From NCBI GenBank assembly GCA_019916065.1, contig CM034240.1, positions 40,636,561 to 40,700,560 of the forward strand: a stretch of DNA of 64,000 bases. Reading direction: 5' to 3'. Of the stretch, positions 1 to 12,124 are shown piece by piece; within the stretch, counting starts at the first letter, position 1, and each line of letters begins with the position of its first letter. The translations under genes and the position numbers were made by a program. The stretch comes from Vitellaria paradoxa (taxonomy: Eukaryota > Streptophyta > Magnoliopsida > Ericales > Sapotaceae). The notes under the pieces are model-generated. The model was not told where the DNA came from, did not search any database, and was given only the letters and a program-made list of their open reading frames with translations.

Positions 1-717
1 AGACCTACTGTGCAGAACATTAAGCAGTATTTTTTCGAATCCGTTAAAACGGATTTGAGAAATTATTCTAACTGTTCTAACAATTTTGGCACTGTTTATT
101 TCCAAAAAATGTAGTTTGGAAGAAACCATCAAACGCCATTATTTACCCAAAATCATATTTTATCTTATTTTTTATCAGTCCAAATGCATACTAAGTGTTT
201 GAGCCGATCTCAAACAAATTTAATTGAGCAGAAATTGTATATTTTAATTATTTTCTATATAAATTTAAATTTATCGAGTCAAGCTCAAAACTAAACAGAG
301 TTAGCATTTAAATTCAAGTTTTAGTATAGTTTGTTATAATAAGTTAATTTCAAACGAGTTTTTAACGGGTCAAGTTTGAGTTGTTTGATTTGTTTTAGCT
401 CCGACCAATCACAAAATATACTAGTTTGAAAAATAATATTATACTCAAAAATTTTCAATTAGGTTGATGCTGTAACAGTTTAAAGTATTTGAAGATAATA
501 GACCCGCAACCCTGCAACATCATTCTACTCATACTTAAGATTTTTTTTTTTTACTTTTTATTTTTTTATAGTATAGCATTATCATGTTTGTCTCAGTGAG
601 ATTGTTTCACCTAATCTTCCTCCTAAATTTTACATTTCCTAAATCAGATCTCTCTCTCTCTCTCTCTCTCTATAATATATATATATATATATATATTTCC
701 AAGGGAATTTCCTAGTT
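1..717. other. AT-rich flank without a recognised gene
   Basis: No open frame or RNA gene is recognisable. The only structured sequence is a (TC)n run followed by a (TA)n run at about 649-696, just beyond the stop codon of the minus-strand universal stress protein gene, so it probably lies in that gene's 3' UTR. Confidence 0.6.
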
Positions 718-3700
718 CTAATCAGATTTGCCTGAAAAGCATATCCAGTCAAAGAACTTCCTCTCAGATTGCCGAGTTACGTCCTGTCTCCTTTGATTGG
801 ATGCAATAGGAGGAGGAACTTCCTGTTGGCCATCCATGAGCTTCTTTCCATCATAAACAATTGCAACCTCACAAAAGTCTGGTGCATTCTTCTGAACAAA
901 TTCTCCCTTCCCTCTTCCTTTCATCAGTCTCCTATACCAACACAAAAATATACATATATAAAGGTTAAAAAAAAAAAGAAAAAGAGAGAAAAATCCTTCG
1001 ATTATCAACTATTGAGTTCGAATTCAAAAAGAGAAGTAAGCTATTCAAATTTCTTGAAAAAAAGAGAGCTACTTTGTTTGTGTGATCTTTATTAACTTTA
1101 TTGAGCTTAAGTTGACTTATAACCCCTTTGGAGCTCCAAAATTTCCCATACATTTCGATAAAATTTTAATTTTTTTAACTCTTTATAACTTTCATGAATT
1201 TTGAAAAAATTATATTTATCATTAAAAAAATGTAACAAAATCAGTAACAATGTTGGTTAAAAAAAATCAAATAATAATGCACTTCGCAAAATTTAAAACA
1301 TGCAGAAGAGTTTGTCAAAATTCGTTCGAACGAGCCATTTATTATCGCTTGAACGAATTTTGAATTAAATTATAAAAAATTGACAAAGAATTGTTTGGAG
1401 GTTTAAAAATTTCCATAAAATTCTAACTTTTTTTTTTAATTTTTTCTAATCAAATTTTGTCACGTGTCACTTTTACACCAACTTTTAATTTTTTAATTTT
1501 TTTTTGTTTTTTTACCAATCTAACACCAATACTCAAAAAATTCTAAAAGTTAATTAACTCTTTAAATGTCCATGATATTAACTTTTAAATTTTTTTTAGA
1601 ACTCCAAATAGGGCCTTATTACTCACACAAAAATCCGGCCCATAATGAAACACAATCACCGTGTAATTTATTCATACAACCACACACATTATTATTGGAG
1701 TAATCTAGAAGCTTAGAAGCACTTTTGAATAATGTTAGAGAGCTTGAATTTGACTCCATCCCTCGTGCCTTGACTTTTATGCTTAGGCATTCCAAAACCC
1801 AAAGGGGTTAACATATCTTCGAGTCTGAGTAATTGTTAGGTTACCATTTGGTATTGTTAATTTATTTTGCAGGGGTAAAATTGACTTCTTCAAATAAGTA
1901 TAATATCTTAATTAAGAGGCCTTTGTACTTTGTCAATTGATTTTTTGTCAATTAATTTTGAGTTGGCTGTTTTAACATGGTATTAGAATTAAGTTTGATG
2001 AGAACTTGTCTCCCTTTTAATTAATCTTTGGGTTTTGCATTTTTTGTATTCGATATGTTAGTCTAAAAGCGGAGATCGCAAATGATAGGATGGGTTGAAA
2101 TTTATTCTAAAACAATCATATTGACTCTCTTAATTCGAGATAAGATCCTAGTTAGACATCTCTATTTATTTTCGATTAATTTTGAATTAGATGTTTTTAT
2201 AGTTTAAAATTTTTAAGTTGCATGTGAAGCAGAGAGATGGACAAATTAAACAAAATTATGTTTAGAACTGACATAGATAAAGTATAGGGAAAAAAAAAAA
2301 AGGAACAAACACAATAACAAGATATAAACGAGGATTTCTTAGAACGTGAATTATGTTAACCTTTCTTAATTTGAAAAAAAACTTGAATATAAAAAAATAA
2401 TTTTGGTCATCTTACAAAAAGTAAAAAAAAATAAATTTTGAATTAAATCGTAGAAAACTATTATAGAACTGTTTCGAGGTTTAAAAATTTCCATTAAACT
2501 TTAATTTTTTTTAACTTTTTTTTATCAATTTTCGTTACGTGTTACTTTTACACAAACTTTTAATTTTCTTTATTTTTTTTTTTTTGACAAATGAAACACC
2601 TATACTCAAAAAACTCAAAAAATTAGTTAACTTTCCAAATGTCAAAAAATTACCATGATATTAACTTTTAATTTTTTTTAGAACCCCAAATAGGGCCCTG
2701 CTACTCACACCAAAGTCCGCCCATGATGAAGCTTAATCACCGTCTAATTTATTCATACAACCACGCACATTATTATTGGAGTAATCTAGAAGCTTAAAAG
2801 CACTTTTGAATATCGTTAGATATTTAGAATTTCACTCCATCCCTCGTGACTTGACTTTTATGCTTAGGCATTCCAAAACCCAAAGGGGTTAACATATCTT
2901 CGGGTCTGAGTAATTGTTAAGTTACCATTTGAACTCCAAGGGGTTAGATGGGATGATCTTGGACTGGGACTTAGGGGCTTATTGTTAATTTATTTTGTAG
3001 GGGTAAAATTGATTTTTAAAATAAGTATAATATCTTAATTGGCCTTTATACTTATAGCAAATTGATTTTGAATTAAATTTGTCTCTTTTTTAATCAATCT
3101 ATGAGTTGTGCATTTTTTGTATTCGATATATTAGCCTGAAAGCGAAGATCACATATAATAGAATAGATTGAAATTTATCCTAAAATAGTGATATTGACTC
3201 TCTCAATTTGTTATAAAATCTTAATTAGACATCTCTATTTATTGTCAATTAATTTTGAATTAAATATTTTTATAGTTAAAAATTTTTAAGTTGCATGTGA
3301 AGTAGAGAGATAGACAAATTAAACAAAATTATGCTTTTAACTAACATTGAATAAAGTATAGGGAAAAAAAAGAAACAAATATAATAATAAGATGTGAATC
3401 AGGACTTCTTATAATGTAAATCATGTTAACCTTTCTTAATTTAAGAAAAAGCCCGAATGTAAAAAAATAATTTTAATCATCTTACAAAAAGTAAAAAAGC
3501 AAAAAATCTCAAAAAAATCTTCCAATCCCAAACAAAGCCTTGATTGTCTCAAATGTTCAAACCTTTGAGAAATGAACACTAACAATTTATATCAAACAAA
3601 CATTAGCATAAATGTTCAAATTCTACAAGAATCAAAAGGTCCATGGGAGCATACGGAGAGCAAGAAATGAGTGTACCTCGAGGAAGGAGGCCGTTTGGTT

Positions 3701-5087
3701 CCCATGACAAGGTAAGTAATGTTGAGGACAGGAATGAGTTCAAGAATTGCTTTTGATGTCGCATTGCTCTCCAGGAGCATTGTATCTACCGTCACCTGGA
3801 AACAATACAAATGCAAACCAAACACGCTCCAGCACAGAAACCTTTGGGCGCATAAACGAGGAACTAAAAAAAATCAACCGTGTCCTAACCTGGAAAACAC
3901 ACAAACAAACACACCTTTGCATCGGTGCACAAGCGAATGTATTTCTGCAAGAGGTTCCTCCGCTTGTTGTTCTCTTCATTCACATAGAATCGCACCTGTT
4001 CTTGGCTCAATTGACTTCTTGATAGCTTCCCAACTGTAGAACTCAATCATTAAAATTCACGTAAGTGTTAAAAAAAAAAAGGGATCAATTATTTCAATAG
4101 TTTAAATTAATCATTAAAATTAAAATTCATAAAGGATTAAAAAAAGACAAATTATTTTAAAAGTGTAAATTGTTAATCTTAGATATATAATCCCATCTTG
4201 CATAGTACAAATACAAATAACAAAACTTTAACTCGGAACCAGAATTCTGTTAGTAGGTTAAAATAACAACTGTCATACGAGTTTAAATTTTTAGAAAATT
4301 TATCCAACAACATATATCAAGTTAATTTAACTAGAAGAGAAATCATAAGAGATGTGACGATCACCTTTTTTTTTTTTTTTTTTTGTCCTGATACTGAATA
4401 ATTGTGGATTATCTATACTATATTCATTTGGATTATGAATTTGTCAAGTGAAAATGAAATAGATATGAATGAAAAAATTCATTCTTTTGTTTAGTTTGTG
4501 ATAAAAAAAAAACATATAATCTGAAAATTTAAAAATAATTAAACTATAAAACTAATTTAGTGGCGAATTCCTTTTAATTTTTTTATATTTGTTTAATCCG
4601 TTAAAATAAAGACATTTATTCAAGATTTTAAATATATTTCCTTCATTTTTTCCCCCTTATCTTTTGCTTTTCATTTTCCCATCTATTTTTTCCCTCACTG
4701 AATCCTCACTCGGTCACTCCAAACAGAGACTGATGAGTTTATGATCAACATGAAGGATTTGTCAGCAAAACAGTACACAAGAAGAAAATACATATATATA
4801 TATATATATATATTTCATTAATACCAGGGGTAGGGATGGAGGTGATCGGAGGGAAGACATGGACAAGGAAAACGCGAGCTCCTGGTGAATTAGCAGCATG
4901 ATCAAGCGCCCATTTCACCACATCCCGATCATCTTTCCCAACTGCAACATAAACATCATTGTTGGTGACACCATCTCCGCTGCCTATAATACACTTGCTG
5001 TCTTCTCCAATCTCCACAATTTCCTGTGACATCCCTCCCCATCTATGGTACTTTTGGTCTTGATCAGCCGCCTCTGTATTCTCTCCA

Positions 5088-5098
<11 letters not shown>
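718..5098 (-). CDS. Universal stress protein (USP) family protein, four exons
   Basis: Exons on the minus strand are 5098-4825, 4033-3915, 3795-3677 and 931-718. All junctions are GT-AG and the phases join to 726 nt, 241 aa, with no internal stop. After a short acidic N-terminus comes the USP fold start (VYVAVGKDDRDVVKWALDHA, about residues 49-68), then LVHVFPP, a helical exon-2 segment (QVRFYVNEENNKRRNLLQKY), and TYLVMGTKRPPSS followed by a glycine-rich loop GRGKGEFVQKNAPDFCEVAIV that resembles the family's nucleotide-binding loop. Plant USP proteins of this type resemble the N-terminal domain of USP/U-box kinases, but no kinase or U-box follows here. USP proteins are usually soluble and often stress-induced; the specific role is not visible. 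The ATG follows a (GA)n tract in the presumed 5' UTR. The third intron (2.7 kb) is swollen by a tandem duplication. Confidence 0.88.
1352..2429. repeat. 1.08-kb tandem duplication, unit 1 (USP intron 3)
   Basis: This unit and the next align along their length at an offset of about 1078 bases. Shared landmarks are 'gtttaaaaatttcc' at 1401 and 2479, the 'ggagtaatctagaagctt' stretch near 1696 and 2778, and 'ccaaaaggggttaacat'-like sequence. Copies differ by scattered substitutions and small indels, so the duplication is not very recent. Unit 1 includes 'aacatggtattagaa' near 1975, resembling the primer-binding site of an initiator-Met-primed LTR element. It also contains a MITE-like stretch ending in 'gaactccaaatagggcc'. 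Boundaries are approximate. Confidence 0.85.
2430..3507. repeat. 1.08-kb tandem duplication, unit 2 (USP intron 3)
   Basis: Second copy of the unit, directly adjoining the first and wholly intronic. It has an extra segment near 2937-2985 ('ggttagatgggatgatcttgg') and lacks the primer-binding-site-like part seen in unit 1. It ends at 'catcttacaaaaagtaaaaa', matching the end of unit 1. Confidence 0.85.

Positions 5099-5130
<32 letters not shown>
5099..5130. repeat. (CT)n microsatellite at the USP start codon
   Basis: About 16 CT units lie directly upstream of the USP ATG; on the coding strand this is a GA-repeat 5' UTR. GA/CT runs in plant 5' UTRs are common and can bind GAGA-binding (BBR/BPC) factors. 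A regulatory role here is only an inference. Confidence 0.8.
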
Positions 5131-5133
<3 letters not shown>

Positions 5134-7155
5134 ATTATGATATGAAAAAAGAATAATAGAATACGGGGAGAAGGGACAAAGGAACGAAGTTATCAAAGTG
5201 GGGAGCTAATGAAAAAGTCGTTGCTCTCAAAGCCATATAAGAAATGAAAAAAAAAGGGCGAGACTACTTTGTCAAGTTTTGCAGGCTGTTTGAAACACTG
5301 GTGATTTTTGGTATTGCAGACCATCTTTGCTTTCATTTTTTTTCCCTTTAAAATTGCTTGATTTTCTTGTACTTATTCATTTTAATTGACTAGGGAGGGA
5401 TAAGAGCATCTTATTTATCCTCCACGTAGATAAAAAGACACATTAGGAGGCCCGTGCGTACGACCAAACCTTTTTTGCGTGTCACAAAATAATTCAAATG
5501 ATGAACTTCCTTGTTTGCATTTATCTCACACTAGTCAAATCCTCTCTAAAATTTGTATAAGATTCTAATATATTTTTGCTCTTGCTGTAGAGTATTCTAA
5601 GGAAAAGTCATCACCCTTTTTATCTCAAACTTTGCACTGATCTACCTTTTTTACATCGGAGTGAGGGTCTCATGTGAGGGGCGACGTGTTAAAATTTATC
5701 TCACGTCGGTAAAATTAATTTTTTCATCTCAATCTCTTCGCTGTGCATTGTTTTGTGCTTGGTGCACTCTTTCTCTCTCCACATCGGATTGGGATCAGAT
5801 GAGAAGACTTGTTTGGGTATATTTTACATCAATAAAATCAACTCTCTCAGAGAACCAGTGAAAATCTGCACTCATTGTCATTTTGAGTTGGATCATTTGA
5901 GATTCCTAAAGTTTGTAGGACTGTCTCTAAACCATTAGATTTGTATGACCTTTGGTTGAGAACTGTTCAGTATGGAATTGGGACAAGTAACATCCTAACT
6001 TTCTTGCATTTGACTAACTTTTTTCTTGTGCGGGCATGTCAAGGGAAAAAATGGTTATCGAATTGACGAAAGGAATGGTTCGAAAACAATTTTATGTTTG
6101 GAATGGTGCCCACCTTCTCGAATTACCTCCACAGGTGTCGGGTTGCTCAAAGGAACTTCTTTTCCTATGTTGATAATTACCACCATACGTGTCTCTTTCA
6201 TTGCCAAAACTTTTGCTGGGTCTAAGAACAACTTTCCATGGGAGCCACCGAGTGAATTATGTGAATTTTGATATTTTTGTCACCAAACAGACAAAGATTA
6301 AAATTTCATTTCCGCAGGACATTTCATTTAGCACGAAAGATATTTTAGAAACGTTTGGACAGCGGCACGAAAACATTAAAATATTTAAAAATATTTATTG
6401 CAAAATTCATCTAAATATATATACATATTAAAGTTTAATAATGAAATGGTTAGCAAATTTGTTATTTTGGTGTATTATGTTACATTTTTCTGCGTTCTAC
6501 ATCGATCGATGGAAACTTAGTACATAGTGATGGAAAATGTTAGTAGGAAGATGTTAATTATGTCCCCAGTCTAGCAAAAAAAAAAAAACTTAAAGTCACT
6601 GTCATGGAAATGGTTTACTTGAGAGTCTTTAAGTTGATTCAAGTAGATTCAACCGAATAAATTTTAAAAACGAAGGGTTGACAGAGTCATAAATGGAAGG
6701 ACAAACTCCAGATGAGCTAGAGTCTTGCCAATTGAAGCCAAAGAAGCTGGAATGTGTCAAACATAGTATTTATGGATTGTCCATAGCTGCTATATATATA
6801 TATATATATATTCATAACAAGTGAGCCAAATTAAAGCCTTGTAATGTTATCTTTTCTTGACGTAATAAATTCGGAAATTTTGTTGAAATATATAGCACGA
6901 TCTGATTCTGGAAGGATTAAGGAAGTTCAGAATTAACAACCAAAAGAATCAACTTCTGCCCTAAATAAGTCCATACACACGAGTAGAATCAAGGTGTCTT
7001 TCTTCCAAAGATGATATAAGCAGAGAATGATTTTAGAAGGTTTTTTTACAGTAAGTCTGTCCACCACTGATTCGTACTTGCAAATGTCAACCAGAACAAC
7101 AAGTGGTTGACATTTGCAAACCCCACTACTGTCTCTCTGACATATAAGCAGTACA
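5131..7155. other. Intergenic, presumed USP promoter side
   Basis: No gene is recognised. Short open frames at 5661-6431 lack any family feature and have no splice logic joining them. A (TA)n run sits at about 6791-6811. Confidence 0.5.
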
Positions 7156-7342
7156 ATGACGGATCCAGAATTTAATTCTGGGAGGATGAAATTGAAAAAT
7201 TATGAATAAGGCGGCTATTAAGAATTTTGAGAAAAAAATTGAGGGGTAATCCTGAAATGGTATTCACTCTTTTTGCTAAAATTACACTAATAAATATCTA
7301 AGAGTTCAAAATTGGGAGGCAATCGTCCCTAGATCTGTTATT
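7156..7342. mobile_element. Short non-autonomous DNA transposon (MITE)
   Basis: The left end CAATGACGGATC and the right end GATCTGTTATTG are imperfect inverted repeats. The body is 187 bp, AT-rich and non-coding. A related copy begins 'caatgacagattcag' at about 21889. Flanks 'gcagta' and 'gaagta' may be a decayed target duplication. The superfamily cannot be assigned safely; the 'GCGGATCC' style of terminus is common among plant MITEs. Confidence 0.6.
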
Positions 7343-7430
7343 GGAAGTATGCAAGTTCTAGATCTTAGGATTGAACAGTCACACGCCGTCTCAAGCATAA
7401 CACACACAAAGAATTAACGTGATTACGTCT

Positions 7431-7690
7431 TGAAAGGGGTAGTCGAGTTGGTTCGGATGACGGGCTGAAAGGTCGGGGACCAATAGGTTCCGAGTTTAAC
7501 TTCTCTTGGGGACAGTCTTCCTCTAATTGTAGAGGGCCATCTAACAGCCTTCTCTCGGTTAAGCCGGTCAGCCAAGGCTTGCCTAAACTGATTTATCTCC
7601 TCGTGGTTCTTTGCGGCTAGAGCCACAGGACGGGCTTCACCCAGTGCACATCTATGGATAGCGGCTGTGGGCTTCTCCCCGACCCCAGAA
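7431..7690 (+). mobile_element. tRNA-derived SINE, copy 1
   Basis: A 260-bp unit. An RNA polymerase III box A (TAGTCGAGTTGG, 7440-7451) and a degenerate box B (GGTTCCGAGTTTAA, from 7486) lie near its 5' end. It is flanked by a long imperfect target duplication: 'gaattaacgtgattacgtct' at 7411-7430 and 'gaattaacatgattagacat' at 7691-7710. A diverged copy in the opposite orientation lies at 53961-54223. Long target duplications, an internal promoter and no inverted repeats fit L1-type-mobilised SINE insertion. The 95-aa open frame on the other strand is a by-product of its higher GC content. Confidence 0.88.
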
Positions 7691-7712
7691 GAATTAACAT
7701 GATTAGACATCT

Positions 7713-9706
7713 AGTTGCCTACATCCACCAATGCAAGAGAATAAATTTCACTATAACTATGAAAGAATACATACCCGACTCCCATCCTTCTACAAACCTT
7801 CACCCATGAGAACAAGAAAAACCTTTCTATAAGACAAACCTAGAGAAAATCTTTTGCCAAAGCCAATTCTAGTATAAGTATATTCATTGTCATATTTCCA
7901 GTGGTACTATAGAAAGCATTCCCTCCCTGTAAAGCAGGTAGTGCCGGGTGGGGTAGCATAACAGATGAGTGCTTGCAGTATTATCGGTAAATACAGATGA
8001 CTCTCCTCCATATATTGCTTCGCTGTATCTCACACAGTGTAATAATTTGAATTTGTGGGGTCTCAACTATGTGATGCTTATCTGAAATCACTTATACTTT
8101 ATTTGTGTGAGTTCAGTAATAAACTATGCTTCACGATACTGTAATAATCTCGGAGGAATTGGATACAATTTTGTCCAAGTTTTGGAAAAAAAAAATAATA
8201 ATAATCCATATATGAGAAGAAATTTAAAATCCTCATACATTGTTTCAAGTCACTGAGTAAGTAAGGACTCGTTTGAATCCATTACCCAAAATTTATTACT
8301 TCTTTTCCCGTAAATCCTCGAGGTGATGGCACAATCAATCCGGACCAGTTTCGATTAATCAAACAGCCAAAGTGTAATTGAGGTGCTAAGTATAGTCCTG
8401 TTGAGTTTCACATTGGTTGCGGAAGAAAATCCAAATCCTGATGTATGAAGGGGGAGATTGTTAGGTTATTACATTGATTGTGGTAGGGGTTAGTAATCAA
8501 TATATAACTACGAGGAAAAATTCTCACTCTATAAGTTAGTTTTTTGGAATAAGAGGGACCTAAAACCACCCAACAAAGTCATATTATGATGAATGTCCGG
8601 TATTACAATTTCATATAGAGTAAGACTTTTTTTTTTTTTTAAATGTGTATTTTAGTTGGTTGCAGAGTACTAGCTCTATTTAGTTTCAAATATATGTATA
8701 TCTGTGATTTCCTGATTGTATGAATATCAGGATTTCTAAAATATATTTATTTAGTTTTACTAGTTAAGAACTCGTAGAAATTATGAAGCTGGCTTTAGAC
8801 TAGGTTTTACATGGGATTTTTATTATAGAAAGATTTTTTTATAGAATTATTCCCATAGAAAGAAGCTTGTAGGGAGAACAAAGTCGGTTTGTATACTTTT
8901 ATAATTAAAATAGATTTTATTCTGTCTCTCCTTTAAATATAGGCAAGGTGGTGCCAAATCATATTAAAATTTTCATGTTTGAATTTTTTCTTGTATTTTG
9001 TGCATTGTGATTTAATCACATGTGAATGTTCGATCTCAATAATTCACGATTCAAATCTTACAATTTGAGTATGATACATTGCATAATTAATTCAAATATT
9101 ACCTTCGAATCAAATGGGATGATAACTAATGTGGTAAATTGAGAGAAAACTTATAATTAAATTGTCCTGCAGATGACAAATGTGATAGGAAGAAGTGGCA
9201 TTTAGAATTGTTGTTGGCTTAATATTTAGGTTTCGACGTAATTAACAAAGCTTGTGCTGTTTTTTCGCACTCAGGCGCACATCGTGCCATTTTCAAATTT
9301 AAAAAAATTGCCATGCGAATCTTTATTTAATAGCTGTAGTTGAGTCTATTCATCTCCTTTCTATTCTTATTCTTCATTATTATTTTTCCCCTGTGAATCC
9401 TCCTAGTGATTTAACTTGTTAATCAGATGTGAAATCCTTGTTCAAGCCAATTCATCAAATTCCTTCGGCTGTTTGGATAAGATAAGTTCGTCCCAGCGAG
9501 TGATCTACAGGAAAATTGTCCTTGTGCTGAAGCTGAATCAATTGTGTTGATTTTTGGTTCGATGGCTGTCAATTTTCTAGTTCACAAACTCATTAGCAGA
9601 TAAGAAAAATGCAAGAAAAATGCCTTTGTGGTTAGAATTGGGGGATAAGAGATTATGCAGGATTTGTTTCCCACTTAATTGTGGATATATGTATATATAG
9701 TACCAA
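7713..9706. other. Intergenic, mostly featureless
   Basis: No gene is recognised between the SINE and the 240-bp tandem duplication. The only identifiable piece is the LTR/polypurine remnant at 8399-8610, listed separately. Confidence 0.5.
8399..8610 (+). mobile_element. Small LTR-retrotransposon (TRIM/Copia-like) 3' remnant
   Basis: A polypurine tract 'gaagggggagat' (8447-8458) is followed directly by 'TGTTAGGTTATTACATTGA' (from 8459), the arrangement of a polypurine tract next to the 3' LTR in Copia and TRIM elements. A related sequence, 'TGTTGAGTTTCACATTGG' from 8399, looks like a second partial LTR. There is no coding sequence. The right boundary is not determined. Confidence 0.5.
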
Positions 9707-9945
9707 ATTTGTTAGTGCTCTATATAATTATTTTCCCTTGAAGCCATGATTTCTGCTGGGCTCCTTGCAACCTACACTCTCCACTTTTGGTTAAAATGCT
9801 TAATGACTTGGAAGTGATGAGCAATAAACATACAACTCAACTCAATTTGGACAAAAAATATATATATTCTTTCATTTTTCCTATAATGTGACTTGGGATC
9901 AATAAATATACTAATTTTTGTATATCTAATGGGCTTTTGTCTAAC
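9707..9945. repeat. Perfect 240-bp tandem duplication, copy 1
   Basis: Every base of 9707-9945 recurs at 9947-10185, an offset of exactly 240. I compared the two line by line and saw no difference. The sequence is non-coding and AT-rich, beginning near 'gttagtgctctatataatt'. Lack of divergence means a very recent duplication or an assembly error. Confidence 0.97.
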
Positions 9946-9946
9946 C

Positions 9947-10185
9947 ATTTGTTAGTGCTCTATATAATTATTTTCCCTTGAAGCCATGATTTCTGCTGGG
10001 CTCCTTGCAACCTACACTCTCCACTTTTGGTTAAAATGCTTAATGACTTGGAAGTGATGAGCAATAAACATACAACTCAACTCAATTTGGACAAAAAATA
10101 TATATATTCTTTCATTTTTCCTATAATGTGACTTGGGATCAATAAATATACTAATTTTTGTATATCTAATGGGCTTTTGTCTAAC
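9947..10185. repeat. Perfect 240-bp tandem duplication, copy 2
   Basis: Identical second copy. Sequences diverge immediately outside ('ctaaccattt' after copy 1, 'ctaactatac' after copy 2), so the event is one clean duplication of a single unit. Confidence 0.97.
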
Positions 10186-12060
10186 TATACTAGCAAGGTG
10201 TGACATAATATAAATCACAAATTAAAACTCGAGTAAGCAAATAGAAGACCAGCCTACAAAAATGAAGCGGTCCCTTCGTAGTTAATCCTCCATAATATTA
10301 AATAAATTATTTTTATTTTTGGTAAATTTGTTTAGGTTATATTATTTCAGAAAAATGTTTACAATCGAATAAATAAATTTAAGACGAATAGATCACATCA
10401 ATTTGAAGAATAGAAAAATTTGTATAAGTTATATGTTTTATCATCACTTTATGAAAAATGTCGAGTGTGAGATCAAATCCATATTTGAATTGAAATTGAG
10501 ATACTGATGCAAGTTTTTCCTTCTAAATTAAATAGATTCATATTTGGAAAAGATTGACATTCATCCTTTTTCCCAATTTAAATTTGGGTGTCGCTTAATC
10601 AATAAAAAAGTTCGAAATTTACTATTCTATCTTATTAATATAACTAGCCTGATTCTTCCCTAACGAAAGTAGAAGAAAAGAATCATTGATACTCATTTGA
10701 TACTAAACATCAGGTATGTAGATTTTCTTAAAAAAAAATAAAAAATTAGTTGTTTTTCTCAAACGTTAATGTAACTTTTGAGTTGGGGATTTTTCAAGGG
10801 AAAAGAAGAGGGATGGATATTCAAAATCATTTTTTATATTTGGTTTAAATTTAGTATAGCGTATGAAATTAGAAAAATTAAAATTAATTAAAAAATAATA
10901 ATAAATGTACTCTTTCGTTAATTTCTTCTATTTTACATTAATTATTTTTTTTATTAAAACTATTGTGAAGGAAGAGAAACTAATAGAGAAACGTAAACAT
11001 CTTTACCCTTAATTAAATTAGAAAACACGAATGCTTCTCTCTCTTTCTTTCGCCCTCTCTCACGCACGCACGTACGCACAGACAGAGCTGAGACCAGTAA
11101 AAGTATTTGACTTGATAGATAATTTTACTGCTGCAACCAAATAAGTCCCTTGTAATCCAGTTTCTTCAACAGGATCTGATTCATTCCCAGTGACTGCTTA
11201 CTTTTCAAGACCTAGAATATCCGACTAGATTCTCCCACATGAACGTCTTTTTTTTTTTTTTTGGTAGTTGCTAGTTAAAAAATTAGATTTTTGGAGTTAG
11301 TTTTTTTTTTTAATTTTTTTTATCATTTTACAAATTAATCCTTCACAGTTTGAGAAAAAGTCCAATGATTAGAACCTAAAATAAAGTAGAGCTAGAAATA
11401 TATTAACAATTGACAAGTGCTTATTAGAGTGTGGCAATTATAATCTATGTATATATATATATATATGGTACTCCCAACTTTCCTGGTCACTAGCGAGACA
11501 AAAATACAAGTGAAAAAGATCTTCAGAATAAATTTGAAAGTGGGTTGGACCAGGAATCCACTATTGAAATGAATATGTAACCAATTGCTAGAGAAAAAGA
11601 TGATAGCAATGGATAGCTCAAGCTGACAGCTTTCCAACAATCACTGAATCAGTACAAGTACAACAAATGAGAATTTTTGTGATGAAAAATGTAAAATTTT
11701 ATTGCAGGGAATTAGCATCACATATGCAACTCATATGGATATATACGTACGCACAAACGCATATGTATTTACCGATGTGTTTTCTAACAGTCACTTTCCA
11801 TTATATGAAAATGTAATAGAAAATAACTGAGATGGAGAATACAGAAATCCCATTAGATATTGCTGTCAAAACTGCAGAAATCCCCCAGTGTCCTTTTTCC
11901 TTTGGTCTCTCTTTCCTTTTTTTTTTTTTTTAATTTCCCTTAATTTCTGTGAGGAAAGGCCATTGAAATGATTGGCATATCAGGAAATCATGTGCACTAA
12001 TTAACTTTTTCTGTATATCTTGGTTGTAGTCTATCTTCAATCAAATTACTTGTATGTGTG
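10186..12060. other. Intergenic, upstream of FRO
   Basis: No gene is recognised. A CT-rich then CACG-rich patch lies at 11036-11085, a (TA)n run at about 11450-11466 and poly-T runs near 11250 and 11920. An iron-regulated promoter element could lie here, but I found no convincing one by eye. Confidence 0.45.
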
Positions 12061-12070
12061 TATATATAAA
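12061..12070 (+). promoter_or_regulatory. Probable TATA box of FRO
   Basis: TATATATAAA lies 64 bases before the FRO start codon at 12125, leaving room for a transcription start around 12090-12095 and a short 5' UTR. The adjacent TA-rich run makes the exact site uncertain. Confidence 0.45.
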
Positions 12071-12124
12071 CATATACACTTGAGCTCGGAGCTCACTTTG
12101 CAGCATCATATCTAGGAGACAGAA

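Noticed and set aside
5661..6431. Four overlapping short frames upstream of the USP gene
   Set aside because: No family similarity, no shared frame, and no splice sites that would join them.
7423..7710. 95-codon open frame on the minus strand
   Set aside because: It coincides with the SINE; the second SINE copy does not keep the frame open, so it is not a protein gene.
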